15,683 bases of DNA from SVTX01 sp964567085 (GTDB lineage Bacteria > Bacillota > Clostridia > Oscillospirales > CAG-272), in assembly GCA_964567085.1 (NCBI GenBank), contig CAZMKU010000030.1, positions 1 through 15,683 on the forward strand. Direction: 5' to 3'. Positions within the stretch are counted from its first letter, which is position 1. Every line of letters begins with the position of its first letter. The translations under genes were made by a program, and so were the position numbers. The notes below the pieces were generated by a model. That model was not told the origin of the DNA. It saw nothing but the letters and a program-made list of their open reading frames with translations, and did no database searches. Below, one piece after another: positions 1 to 8,548 of the stretch.

Positions 1-1321
1 CAAGCTCGCGAGCAAGCTCCTCGTATCCGGGCTTGCCGAGAAGCGCAAACATATTCTTCTTATACGCCTCAACACCGGGCTGATTGAAGGGGTTGACTCC
101 GAGCATATAGCCCGAGATCGCGCAAGCGACCTCGAAGAAATAAATGAGGTATCCGAGCGAATATTCGTCTCTGCCCGCCATTTCGATGAGAATATTGGGA
201 ACTCCGCCGTCAACGTGAGCCAAAAGCGTTCCCTGCATCGCGGTCTTCTTTACCTTGTTAAGATCAACACCCGAGAGGAAGTTCAGTCCGTCGATATTCT
301 GAGGATCGTGAGGAATCGCAAATTCCACGCCGCCGTCCTCAATCGCAATTACGGTTTCAAATAGATTTCTCATACCGTCCTGAATGTACTGACCGAGCGA
401 ATGAAGGTCTGTTGAGAAAATTACGGATGCGGGGAAAATACCCTTCTGGTCCTTGCCCTCGCTCTCGCCGTAAAGCTGCTTCCACCACTCGTTCATCATT
501 CTCTGATAGGACTCGTAGCCTACGAGAATTTCCGTGACCTTGCCCTTGCGGTAGAGAATATTTCTTATCGCCGCGTACTTATATGCCGCGTTTTTCTCAA
601 TGTCGGGATCGGAATACTCAACCATAGCGTCGTACGCGCCCGCCATAAGCTTATCAATATCAATTCCCGCAACCGCGATAGGAAGAAGACCTACTGCCGT
701 CAGCACGGAAAATCTGCCGCCTACGTCGTCGGGTACTACGAAGGTCTCGTAGCCTGCCGCATCGGAGAAGGACTTGAGAGTACCTCTTGCCTTATCCGTC
801 GTAACGAAAATTCTCTCTCTTGCGCCCTCCTTGCCGTACTTCTTCTCAAGAATTTCACGGAAAACTCTGAACGCGACCGCAGGCTCTGTCGTCGTGCCCG
901 ACTTCGAGATTACGTTAATGCAAACGTCCCTGCCCTCGCAGATCTCAACGAGCTCGGAAACAGAAGCCGCGGAAATATCACAGCCCGCGAAATAAATATC
1001 GGGTGTGTCCTTCTTTACGTTGTTGTAATTAGGCGACTTCAGAAAATCAATAACCGCGCGCGCGCCGAGATACGAGCCGCCGATGCCGATCGCAATAAAC
1101 ACGTCACAGCTCTTTTTGATTTTTTCAGCCGCAGCCTTGATCCTCGCAAATTCCTCCTTGTCGTAATCAGACGGAAGCGTTGTCCAACCAAGGAAATCCG
1201 CGCCCGCGCCGCTCTTTGATACGAGCATTTCGTGCGCCATAGCTACCTCTTTTTTCACGCCCTCATATTCGTGAGCCGCTACGAATGATGACAGATATCT
1301 GTCGGAAATTTTAATTGCCAT
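1..1321 (-). CDS. pgi: Glucose-6-phosphate isomerase (partial, C-terminal end outside window)
   Basis: Catalyses the cytoplasmic interconversion of glucose-6-phosphate and fructose-6-phosphate, linking glycolysis with the hexose-phosphate pool that feeds glycogen. I translated it from the ATG at 1321-1319; 440 codons are visible. Bacterial PGIs of the Bacillus type are about 450 residues, so only roughly ten C-terminal residues should be missing. Family signatures are clear: the sugar-phosphate-binding stretch IGIGGSYLGARAV near residues 78-90, VISKSGTTTEPAVAF near 137-151, VGGRFSVLTAVGLLP near 200-214, a GQYIQDGMRNLFETV segment, and near the visible end NPFNQPGVEAYKKN. A GAGGG-like ribosome binding site lies about 10 bases before the start. 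It is the last visible gene of the glycogen transcription unit, 62 bp after the FolC-like gene. I found no convincing promoter of its own in that gap. No signal peptide or oddity is visible in the coding sequence. Confidence 0.97.
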   Translation of the reverse strand, partial: MAIKISDRYLSSFVAAHEYEGVKKEVAMAHEMLVSKSGAGADFLGWTTLPSDYDKEEFARIKAAAEKIKKSCDVFIAIGIGGSYLGARAVIDFLKSPNYNNVKKDTPDIYFAGCDISAASVSELVEICEGRDVCINVISKSGTTTEPAVAFRVFREILEKKYGKEGARERIFVTTDKARGTLKSFSDAAGYETFVVPDDVGGRFSVLTAVGLLPIAVAGIDIDKLMAGAYDAMVEYSDPDIEKNAAYKYAAIRNILYRKGKVTEILVGYESYQRMMNEWWKQLYGESEGKDQKGIFPASVIFSTDLHSLGQYIQDGMRNLFETVIAIEDGGVEFAIPHDPQNIDGLNFLSGVDLNKVKKTAMQGTLLAHVDGGVPNILIEMAGRDEYSLGYLIYFFEVACAISGYMLGVNPFNQPGVEAYKKNMFALLGKPGYEELAREL

Positions 1322-1370
1322 AAATTTAGCCCTCGCTTTTTATGTATTACTTGATTTGTTTAACGTAAAT

Positions 1371-1388
1371 TTTGACGTACAGGTCAAA
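1371..1388. repeat. Short inverted repeat TTTGAC-N6-GTCAAA
   Basis: A perfect 6-bp inverted repeat with a 6-base spacer (GTACAG) overlaps the stop codon of the FolC-like gene and precedes pgi. The arm length and spacing would suit a small dimeric operator or a weak hairpin. No run of T follows on the minus strand, so it is not a plausible terminator. It could be chance. Confidence 0.3.
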
Positions 1389-2583
1389 GCCTGTCCATTC
1401 TTGCCTTCAGAGCGCCCTTTATACCCTCGGTAAATTCAGGACTGCCGAGAATAAGCGTAAGAATATCCTTATCCCCTATTTTCTCCGCCGCCTCATTGAC
1501 CGTTGAATAATCGCAGTGTCCCTCACCTACGCAAGCAAGCCTTAGGCTCTTGCATTTTGTGAACGAATCAGCGATCCGCTTTGCGCCCTCGTCGCTCTTG
1601 CTTTCAAACAAAACCAACACGCCGCCGAGATTGCTTTTCTCGCAATACTCGTCTATTTTATCCGCAAGCATATCAAGCTGACCGCAAGACGAGGAAATAT
1701 CGCTGATTATCATCGGAGAGAGGGATATTACCTCAAACAGACCGCAATTTCCCGCGTTTTTAACACCGTCGGAAATGGCTGACGGGGGGATCTTCGCGCC
1801 GTGATTTTTCATCATATCCACAAGCTCGAGAACCGATATCGCGCAGTCGCGCAGGAGAGCGGACGAGCTTTTGAGCGTATATTCCCTTTTGTTGTAAGCA
1901 AAGGTCTGCTGACGCATTTTCTCATCAACGGTCTCAAAGCTTCTGTGTATGGAAAGTCTTATTCCCGCCTTGTGACAACGACCCGAGAAATAATTGTAGA
2001 AATGATTGTTTCCCGTAACGACACCGCGATTTACCTTGTCAATACAACCGCTGACGGACTCAAGCTCCCCATCGCTTACGTCGCCGTAAAGCTTTGGAAT
2101 AATAGCGAAATTATACGGAGCGCATATTTCGAACATTCCTCTTGTATCCTCACGCGTGTTTTCCAAGATCACGTATTTCGCGCCAAGGGTCTTGCAAACG
2201 TAAAGGCAGAATGCAAAAACGACCTCCTCACGAAGAAAGCCTACGTCCTTGTGCTTCTTTAAAATATCGCGTATGTACGAGAGAATATTGGTGAATTCCT
2301 CGATGCTCGGGGGCTCGCCGTCAAGATAAATTGACCGTTTAATGTCAAATCCGTAGGCGTCCGTAATTCTCGCGCAGGAATATCCCGAGGACTTCAGAAC
2401 GGATTCGAGGATAAGACCGCTCCCGTGGGCATACCCACCGCCCGAAAGATATACGTATCCACCTCCGACGTTTACCCTGCCAAGCTTTTCGCACAAAAGC
2501 TGAATTCTGCCAATACTTATCTCCTGATGCTTGCTCGCAGACGGAATGGAGTTTACGTATTTAATTAGGATATTATATTTCAT
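1384..2583 (-). CDS. FolC-like (folylpolyglutamate synthase family) protein with lost catalytic motifs, predicted pseudoenzyme
   Basis: The 399-residue protein can be aligned by eye with folylpolyglutamate/dihydrofolate synthase (FolC, usually about 420-440 residues) from end to end. Matching landmarks are GRIQLLCEKLG (25-35) before the first beta strand, IYLDGEPPSIEEF (85-97) for the usual INGE-IS-EE-F segment, a helix then AKYVILE (135-141), KVNRGVVTGN (183-192) for the KAGIIKPGVPVV region, and LFEVISLSPMIISD (282-295), where FolC has GRFEVI...VILDGAHNP. The functional motifs are gone. The P-loop AGTNGKGS reads SGGGYAHGS (47-55) with His53 in place of the lysine; LEVGLGGRLDATN reads LENTREDTRGMFE; the DHT-type segment reads YGDVSD; DGAHNP reads DISSSCG. 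Folate ligase activity is therefore not expected. The frame is intact, and it sits 32 bp after the GH13 gene and 62 bp before pgi. The homology call is an inference from motif order. The role is unknown; a regulatory, scaffolding or sugar-nucleotide-binding function is possible but unsupported. Confidence 0.72.
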   Translation of the reverse strand: MKYNILIKYVNSIPSASKHQEISIGRIQLLCEKLGRVNVGGGYVYLSGGGYAHGSGLILESVLKSSGYSCARITDAYGFDIKRSIYLDGEPPSIEEFTNILSYIRDILKKHKDVGFLREEVVFAFCLYVCKTLGAKYVILENTREDTRGMFEICAPYNFAIIPKLYGDVSDGELESVSGCIDKVNRGVVTGNNHFYNYFSGRCHKAGIRLSIHRSFETVDEKMRQQTFAYNKREYTLKSSSALLRDCAISVLELVDMMKNHGAKIPPSAISDGVKNAGNCGLFEVISLSPMIISDISSSCGQLDMLADKIDEYCEKSNLGGVLVLFESKSDEGAKRIADSFTKCKSLRLACVGEGHCDYSTVNEAAEKIGDKDILTLILGSPEFTEGIKGALKARMDRL

Positions 2584-2615
2584 ATGTCAAACCATCTCTT
2601 TCTGCGTTATACCAT

Positions 2616-4547
2616 TTACGCCTTTAATATCATCACCGAATCGGCAGAAACGGTTATGCTTCCCTCGTATTTCTCACCCGTCAAAAGCTCGGTATACGTA
2701 TGTCCCTCGGGAAGCTCGAGTGTATAGCTCTCTCCTCTGTTTGCGATAACGACAATAAGGTCGGTGCCGTTTGCCCTCGCGTACGCTATACTTGATTCTG
2801 TGTGCTTCAAAACATAGAAATCTCCGTCCACCAGCACGGGATTATCCCGTCTTATCTCACCCAATGCTCTGTAATGAGAAAGCAGCTCCGCTCTGTAGCC
2901 GTCATTTATTTCGTGCCACGGAAAAGGCATACGGCAGAAGGGATCGTGATATCCCTCAAGGCCTACCTCGTCGCCGTAATAAAGCGATGGGATTCCGTAA
3001 ACCGTGTACTGAATAGCCGATGCTATCTTGAGGTGCGAAATTGCTTTCTCACGGCTCTCGCCGTCAAGTCTCTTTACCGAAAGCTCATCATTTGAGAGAT
3101 CAAAATCCTCAAATTCGCTGCCGAGCACCGTGAGAATTCTCTCGGTGTCGTGTGTTCCGAGGACGTTCATAAGTCTCTTCGAGACCTCGGGGGGATAGGA
3201 CGCGTATATTTCTGTCAAGGTATTGTAAAGCATTTCCGCATCGCCAAACTGACAGAAGGAAACGATAGCGTTCTTCAAGGGATAGTTCATAACGCTGTCA
3301 AGCTGACGTCCCGAAAAATATCTTCTTCTCTTTCCGTACGCCACCTTGTCGCAGGCATTTTCCCAGACCTCGCCGATGATCACGGCCTCGCCGCCGCTTT
3401 CTTTCTTCGCAACCTCGCGGATCTCGTCGAGAAGCGTGTCGGAAAGCTCGTCCGCCACGTCAAGACGCCAGCCCGCGATACCCATTTTGGTATATTTTTC
3501 AATTACTCCGCCCTCGCCCGTAATATGCGCTCGGCAGGCATCGTTCTCGTGGTTGAGCTTCGGCAAAATATCAATTCCCCACCACGACTCGTACTTCTCG
3601 GGCCATTCCTTGAAGAAATACCAATTTCTATACGGCGAATTTTCATTTTTGTACGCGCCGTTTCCGTATTTTCCGTATTTATCGAAATATACGCTGTTAT
3701 CGCCCGTGTGATTGAACACACCGTCGAGAATTATGCCCATTCCGTATTCCTTGGCTTTCTCAATAAGATAAGCAAAAGCCTCGTCACCGCCGAACATTTC
3801 GTCGACCTTCATATAGTTTCCCGTGTCGTACTTGTGGTTGGAATACGCCTCAAATATCGGGCTCAAATAAATCGTTTTTACCGAAAGGCTATGGAGATAA
3901 TCGAGCTTTTGCGCAATACCGAGAAGCGTACCGCCGAAGAACTCATTGTTTTTTAGCGGATCTCCCGCCTTTTTGGCAAACTGCGGAATACCGCTCTCCC
4001 AATTTTCATTCATAACGGCGTCATCGCGGCATTTTATGTTATCAACGCACTCGCCCTCGCCGCGATAAAAGCGGTCAACGAACGCGTGATACATGACCCC
4101 CGCGCCGAAGCTCTCGGGCAGACGGTAATCCCTCTCGTAAACGAGCAGACGGAATCTTCCCCCGCTCCGCTCGGAAATTTCAAAATCGTAGTTGTTATAT
4201 GTATCCGTAAAAAGTGTATTATATCCGCGGAGAAGCAAGAACTCATAGTAGAAAAGTCCGCAAGGCTCGTCTCCGCAAATTTTCTCCGTGTCAAGCTGCA
4301 GAATATATATATCGTGAACGCCGTCGGAGCCCGAGAATTCAAGCGGAATATCAATATCCGCCCGTCCGTCGGGAGCAATTCTCATAACCACTCCGCGAGC
4401 TCCGAGCGCGCGCGATACCGAAAATTCAAAGTCAACAAGCGCGCCATGGGCGAACGCTCCGATATTCGAAGCGTCCTTGGCGCCGATAAATTTCTTTATT
4501 TTGCAGTCGCTGTTTTTTTCAATGTCAGCAAATAATTTAGGCAACAT
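2616..4547 (-). CDS. GH13 alpha-glucan hydrolase, neopullulanase/cyclomaltodextrinase-like, intracellular
   Basis: A 643-residue alpha-amylase-superfamily enzyme expected to hydrolyse alpha-glucan or maltodextrin linkages in the cytoplasm; no signal peptide or membrane segment is present. Residues 1 to about 145 form a beta-rich N-terminal domain. The (beta/alpha)8 barrel starts at VMYHAFVDRF (151-160). The conserved GH13 regions are complete: region I DGVFNH (275-280), region V LPKLNHEN (328-335, the MPKLN type of neopullulanase-like enzymes), region II GWRLDVADE with predicted nucleophile Asp363, region III IGEVWE with acid/base Glu393, and region IV LGTHDTE with Asp467. YGIPSLYYGDEVG (517-529) is also typical. 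The C-terminal beta domain ends near residue 643. Neopullulanase-like enzymes can cleave alpha-1,4 and some alpha-1,6 bonds. Its place directly after glgP suggests it processes phosphorylase-limit glucan, but this is inference. Subfamily is not certain. The gap to glgP is 33 bp. Confidence 0.93.
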   Translation of the reverse strand: MLPKLFADIEKNSDCKIKKFIGAKDASNIGAFAHGALVDFEFSVSRALGARGVVMRIAPDGRADIDIPLEFSGSDGVHDIYILQLDTEKICGDEPCGLFYYEFLLLRGYNTLFTDTYNNYDFEISERSGGRFRLLVYERDYRLPESFGAGVMYHAFVDRFYRGEGECVDNIKCRDDAVMNENWESGIPQFAKKAGDPLKNNEFFGGTLLGIAQKLDYLHSLSVKTIYLSPIFEAYSNHKYDTGNYMKVDEMFGGDEAFAYLIEKAKEYGMGIILDGVFNHTGDNSVYFDKYGKYGNGAYKNENSPYRNWYFFKEWPEKYESWWGIDILPKLNHENDACRAHITGEGGVIEKYTKMGIAGWRLDVADELSDTLLDEIREVAKKESGGEAVIIGEVWENACDKVAYGKRRRYFSGRQLDSVMNYPLKNAIVSFCQFGDAEMLYNTLTEIYASYPPEVSKRLMNVLGTHDTERILTVLGSEFEDFDLSNDELSVKRLDGESREKAISHLKIASAIQYTVYGIPSLYYGDEVGLEGYHDPFCRMPFPWHEINDGYRAELLSHYRALGEIRRDNPVLVDGDFYVLKHTESSIAYARANGTDLIVVIANRGESYTLELPEGHTYTELLTGEKYEGSITVSADSVMILKA

Positions 4548-4580
4548 AAACCGTGCTTTGCCCTTCCCAAAAATTTAAAA

Positions 4581-7007
4581 TCACTTCAAAGGCTTAATAT
4601 TCCAGAATTTTTCCGCGTATTCGTCAATACATCTGTCAGCGGCAAAATAGCCCGCGGAAGCAGTATTGAGAAGCGCCATCTTTGTCCATTCACGTCTGTT
4701 CGCATAAGAGTCGATCATCTTATCGTGCGCAAGCCTGTAGGACTCGAAATCCGCAAGACACATATAGGGGTCTGCTATTCCGTGGCCTGCGATAAGGTAG
4801 GTCGCGATATCCGCAAAGGACTCGCCCGCAAAGCCTATCGTAAGGTAATTTACGATTCTCTTAAGTCGCTCGTTATTCGTATAGAACTCGGCAGAACGGT
4901 ATCCGCGGAGCCAGAGCTCGTCGACCTCGCGACTCGTGAGACCGAAAATAAACATATTTTCCTTACCCACCGCCCGTAGCATTTCTACGTTCGCGCCGTC
5001 GAGAGTACCTATTGTCAACGCGCCGTTTATCATAAGCTTCATACAGCCCGTACCGCTCGCTTCCTTACCCGCAAGAGAGATCTGCTGGCTTATTTCAGCC
5101 GAAGGAATAAGGATCTCCGCCGTGCTTACGTCGTAGTTTTCAAGGAAGATAACGTTGAGCTTTTCCTTAATTCTGGGATTCGCGTCAATATCTCTCGATA
5201 TAAGCGAAATAAGCTGAATTATTCTCTTTGCCATATGGTAGCCGGGCGCTGCCTTCGCGCCGAAAATAAAGGTCTGCGGCTGAATATCTATATCGGGATT
5301 ATCCTTAAGGTCAAGGTACGTACCGATAATATTGAGCACGTTCAGAAGCTGACGCTTATATTCGTGGAGTCGCTTTATCTGTACGTCAAAGAGAGAGTCC
5401 GTGTCTATCTTCTTGCCCGTCTTCTGATACAGATGATTTGCAAATTTTATCTTGTTGTTGTGTTTAATTTCATCAAAGCGCTCGAGAACGCTTGTGTCGT
5501 CCGCGAACTTCTTAAACTCCGCGAGCTCAACGGGATTATGTCTGTAGCCCGTACCGATGCACTCGTCAAGAAGGCCTGCAAGCTCGGGATTGGAATAGCA
5601 GAGCCAACGGCGATGCGCGATACCGTTAGTTACGTTCTCGAATCTGTTCGGATACATTCTGTAAAAATCGTGGAACACGGATTCCTTCAAGATCTCGGAA
5701 TGGAGCTTGGATACGCCGTTTACCGAATGAGAGCCGATTACGGAAAGATTCGCCATACGAACCGAGCCGTAGCCTACCACACTCATCTTGGAGATTCTCT
5801 GCCAGTTTCCGGGGAAAGCGTCCCACGCCTCGCGGCAGAATCTTTCGTTAATTTCCTTGACGATCATATGAATTCTCGGGAGCTTGAGGGCAAAGAGGTC
5901 TTCGTTCCAAGTCTCAAGCGCCTCGGGAAGAACCGTATGATTTGTATAAGAACAGATCTTTACAACCTTATCCCAAGCAGCCTCCCAGGAATAGAAATAT
6001 TCATCCATAAGGATTCTCATAAGCTCGGGGATACAAAGCGCCGGGCGCGTATCCTTGATATGAATACCGACCTTATCTTCAAGGTTTTCGAGCGTGCCGT
6101 ACACCGCCATGTGGTCGCGGATAATGCTCTGCACGGATGCGGAAACCAGGAAATACTGCTGGGAAAGACGGAGAAGCTTACCTTCGGTATGATTATCCGA
6201 GGGGTAAAGCACCTTTGTAAGCGTTTCGGCGTTGGTTCTGTCCTCAACCGCCTTGTGATACTGTCCCTGCGTAAAAAGTCCCATATTGAAATTATTTATG
6301 TCTCTTGCTCGCCAGAGTCGAAGCTGGCTGACAGCCTTACTGTCCGCGCCCGAGATCATCATATCGTAAGGAACAGCCTCAATTTCTTCGCTACCCTCGT
6401 AGGAGACCTCATGCTTTCCGTCTACCCACTTTTCGTTTACGTGACCGCCAAAGCGGATGATAAACGAGCGGTCCGTTCTCGGAACGAGCCACACCTCGCC
6501 GCCTGGGAGCCATACGTCAGGAAGCTCGACCTGCATACCCTCAACTATCATCTGACGGAAAAGTCCGTACTCATAACAGAGTGAAAAGCCCGTTGCGGGA
6601 TAGTCAAGAGACGAGAGCGAATCCATAAAGCAAGCGGCAAGACGGCCGAGGCCGCCGTTTCCAAGACCCGCGTCGGGCTCGCAGGAATAAAGCTTCTCAA
6701 GATCAAATCCGAGATTGCTGAGCGCCTCGGAGTATTCCTTATCAAGACCGAGGTTACAGAGGTTGGTTTTGAGGGATCTGCCAAGCAAGAACTCCATGCA
6801 CATATAGTACACGCGTTTAGCTCCCTTCTTGTTCACTTCCTTCTTGAATGCGCCTCTCTTTTCGGTGAGAATATCTCTTACGGTCATGGCAACCGCTTTA
6901 TACATCTGCTCCTGTGAAGCCTCGGCAGACGTGCAGCCGAAGTATCTTGAAAGCTTGATCTCTACGTTTTCTTTGATTTGTGATGCGTTTAAGTTTGTGC
7001 TGTTCAT
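4581..7007 (-). CDS. glgP: Glycogen/starch/alpha-glucan phosphorylase (GT35)
   Basis: Releases glucose-1-phosphate from the non-reducing ends of glycogen with orthophosphate, using pyridoxal phosphate. The 808 residues match the usual length of the family. Visible signatures are PDAGLGNGGLGRLAACFMDS (111-130), EYGLFRQ (146-152), NVTNGIAHRRWL (458-469), DVQIKRLHEYKRQLLN (541-556) and the PLP site EASGTGCMKLMINGALTIGT (649-668) with the Schiff-base lysine at Lys657. At 655 a Cys replaces the Asn found in the animal enzyme motif GTGNMKF, and a Leu follows the lysine instead of Phe. An AAAGG-type ribosome binding site lies about 12 bases before the ATG. It is the fifth gene of the operon, 58 bp after glgA, the same relative order as in B. 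subtilis glgBCDAP. The protein lacks the N-terminal phosphorylation/AMP regulatory landmarks of animal enzymes, as expected for bacteria. Confidence 0.97.
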   Translation of the reverse strand: MNSTNLNASQIKENVEIKLSRYFGCTSAEASQEQMYKAVAMTVRDILTEKRGAFKKEVNKKGAKRVYYMCMEFLLGRSLKTNLCNLGLDKEYSEALSNLGFDLEKLYSCEPDAGLGNGGLGRLAACFMDSLSSLDYPATGFSLCYEYGLFRQMIVEGMQVELPDVWLPGGEVWLVPRTDRSFIIRFGGHVNEKWVDGKHEVSYEGSEEIEAVPYDMMISGADSKAVSQLRLWRARDINNFNMGLFTQGQYHKAVEDRTNAETLTKVLYPSDNHTEGKLLRLSQQYFLVSASVQSIIRDHMAVYGTLENLEDKVGIHIKDTRPALCIPELMRILMDEYFYSWEAAWDKVVKICSYTNHTVLPEALETWNEDLFALKLPRIHMIVKEINERFCREAWDAFPGNWQRISKMSVVGYGSVRMANLSVIGSHSVNGVSKLHSEILKESVFHDFYRMYPNRFENVTNGIAHRRWLCYSNPELAGLLDECIGTGYRHNPVELAEFKKFADDTSVLERFDEIKHNNKIKFANHLYQKTGKKIDTDSLFDVQIKRLHEYKRQLLNVLNIIGTYLDLKDNPDIDIQPQTFIFGAKAAPGYHMAKRIIQLISLISRDIDANPRIKEKLNVIFLENYDVSTAEILIPSAEISQQISLAGKEASGTGCMKLMINGALTIGTLDGANVEMLRAVGKENMFIFGLTSREVDELWLRGYRSAEFYTNNERLKRIVNYLTIGFAGESFADIATYLIAGHGIADPYMCLADFESYRLAHDKMIDSYANRREWTKMALLNTASAGYFAADRCIDEYAEKFWNIKPLK

Positions 7008-7065
7008 TTGAGTGTATTACCTTTCTTTTTGAGCCGAGGCTCGAGTATATCGCGAATGAGACGTA

Positions 7066-8508
7066 TCAAAGTGAATTGTACATCTCCATATATTTTTCTG
7101 CGGATGCTCTCCACGAGAAATCAGTTCCCATTACCTTGGATGCAAGCTTCTTGTAAGCAGGCTTATCGTACCAGAGGTCGATCGCCTCCTCGGTCTTTTG
7201 GAGCAGCTCGTGAGCGTAGTAATTTGCAAAAGTAAATCCGTTTCCGCATATCTCGCCGTTATTTATCCAATAAGGCTTGATGGAATCATAAAGTCCTCCC
7301 GTTTCACGAACTACGGGAAGCGCGCCGTATCTTGACGCGATCATCTGGGAAAGTCCACAGGGCTCGCTCTTCGAGGGCATAAGGAAAATATCCGCCGCGG
7401 CGTAAATTCTCTTTGAGAGGTCTCTGTCGTAAGTCAGGAGCGCGCGGACCTTCGTGGGATACGCCGCCTCGAGTCCACGGAAGAAATCCTCAAATTTCGC
7501 CTCGCCCTTGCCGAGGATCACAAGCTGAACGTCGCGTCTGCCGACAAGGTCGTACGCCATCTCTGCGACGATATCAAGTCCCTTATGCGAGGCAAGTCTC
7601 GAAATTATCGCGAGCATAGGAACGTCGTCTCGCTCGGGAAGACCGTATTCTTTCTGCAGAGCCATCTTGTTCTCTGCCTTACCCGAAACGAAATTGCGTC
7701 TGTCAAAATTCTTTACTATAGCCTTATCCTTTGACGGATTGTAATAGTCGTAGTCAATGCCGTTGAGAATTCCCGAGAGCTTATAGCTGTTCTTCTCGAG
7801 AATATGAGATAGTCCGTGCGAATATTCGCCCGTTCTTATCTCCTCGGCGTAGCGGGGGCTTACCGTGCTTACGACGTCCGCGCACTCGATAGCTCCCTTC
7901 ATAAGATTTACACAGTTATCGTATCTCATAAGTCCGTAATGCTCGGGACCGAGGTCGAGAACGTCACAGAGGGTATCGTAGCTGTACTTACCCTGATATT
8001 CAATATTGTGTATTGTGAACACGCTCTTTATGCCGTCGTAGCCGTCTCTGTATCTGTATTTTGTATTGAGATACACCACCGAGAGAGCCGACTGCCAATC
8101 GTTCGCGTGCATAACGTCGGGATAAAAGTCCACATGAGCCATAAGCTCAAGGACCGCCTTTGAGAAAAACGCGTATCTTTCGGCGTCGTCAAAATAGCCG
8201 TAAAGCGCATCTCTCTTAAAATAATATTCGTTATCAACAAAATAATACGTTACGCCGTCCTTTACAAGACTCAGAATACCGCAGTACTGATTTCTCCAGG
8301 AAAGTGATACGTTAAATATCGCCTCGGTCTTCATCTGCTCGCGCCATTCGGGCTTTACGGCAGAATAAAGAGGAAGAACTACTCTTACGTCAACGTTCGA
8401 CTTTTCTGCCGCTTTTATTGCCGCGGGGAGAGAGCCCATAACGTCACCAAGACCGCCCGTAGCGGCAAAAGGCATTACTTCAGCGCCTACAAAAAGTATT
8501 TTCTTCAT
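7066..8508 (-). CDS. glgA: Glycogen synthase, ADP-glucose-dependent (GT5)
   Basis: Transfers glucose from ADP-glucose to the growing alpha-1,4 chain. The 480-residue length is typical for bacterial GlgA. It has two Rossmann-like (GT-B) halves: the N-terminal one with GAEVMPFAATGGLGDVMGS (8-26), HANDWQSAL (134-142) and FTIHNIEYQG (164-173), and the C-terminal one with SRLASHKGLD (303-312), PSKSEPCGLSQMIASRYG (378-395) including catalytic-site Glu382, and RETGGLYDS (401-409). The N-terminal KxGG motif of GlgA (Lys15 in E. coli, implicated in ADP-glucose binding) reads ATGG here, with Ala16 in the lysine position. Everything else looks like an active synthase. An AAAGGA ribosome binding site is about 13 bases before the ATG, a rather long spacing. 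A strong hairpin lies in the 100-bp leader that separates it from glgD, so its dosage may be set separately from glgBCD. Confidence 0.96.
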   Translation of the reverse strand: MKKILFVGAEVMPFAATGGLGDVMGSLPAAIKAAEKSNVDVRVVLPLYSAVKPEWREQMKTEAIFNVSLSWRNQYCGILSLVKDGVTYYFVDNEYYFKRDALYGYFDDAERYAFFSKAVLELMAHVDFYPDVMHANDWQSALSVVYLNTKYRYRDGYDGIKSVFTIHNIEYQGKYSYDTLCDVLDLGPEHYGLMRYDNCVNLMKGAIECADVVSTVSPRYAEEIRTGEYSHGLSHILEKNSYKLSGILNGIDYDYYNPSKDKAIVKNFDRRNFVSGKAENKMALQKEYGLPERDDVPMLAIISRLASHKGLDIVAEMAYDLVGRRDVQLVILGKGEAKFEDFFRGLEAAYPTKVRALLTYDRDLSKRIYAAADIFLMPSKSEPCGLSQMIASRYGALPVVRETGGLYDSIKPYWINNGEICGNGFTFANYYAHELLQKTEEAIDLWYDKPAYKKLASKVMGTDFSWRASAEKYMEMYNSL

Positions 8509-8548
8509 AATTTTTGCAATATCCTTTCAAAAATTTAAGCTTCGGGAA

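Noticed and set aside
1322..1383. Possible separate promoter for pgi
   Set aside because: The best pairing (TTTACG with TACATA at 17 bases) matches only about 4/6 and 3/6 positions.
5235..6584. 449-codon plus-strand open frame opposite glgP
   Set aside because: It lies fully within a well-supported phosphorylase gene, has no recognisable domain, and is explained by codon bias of the opposite strand. The same applies to long antisense frames at 3150-3956, 9005-9727, 10897-11817 and 12319-12933.
7032..7043. Palindrome GAGCC-GA-GGCTC between glgP and glgA
   Set aside because: A 5-bp stem with a two-base loop cannot form a normal hairpin and no T-run follows.
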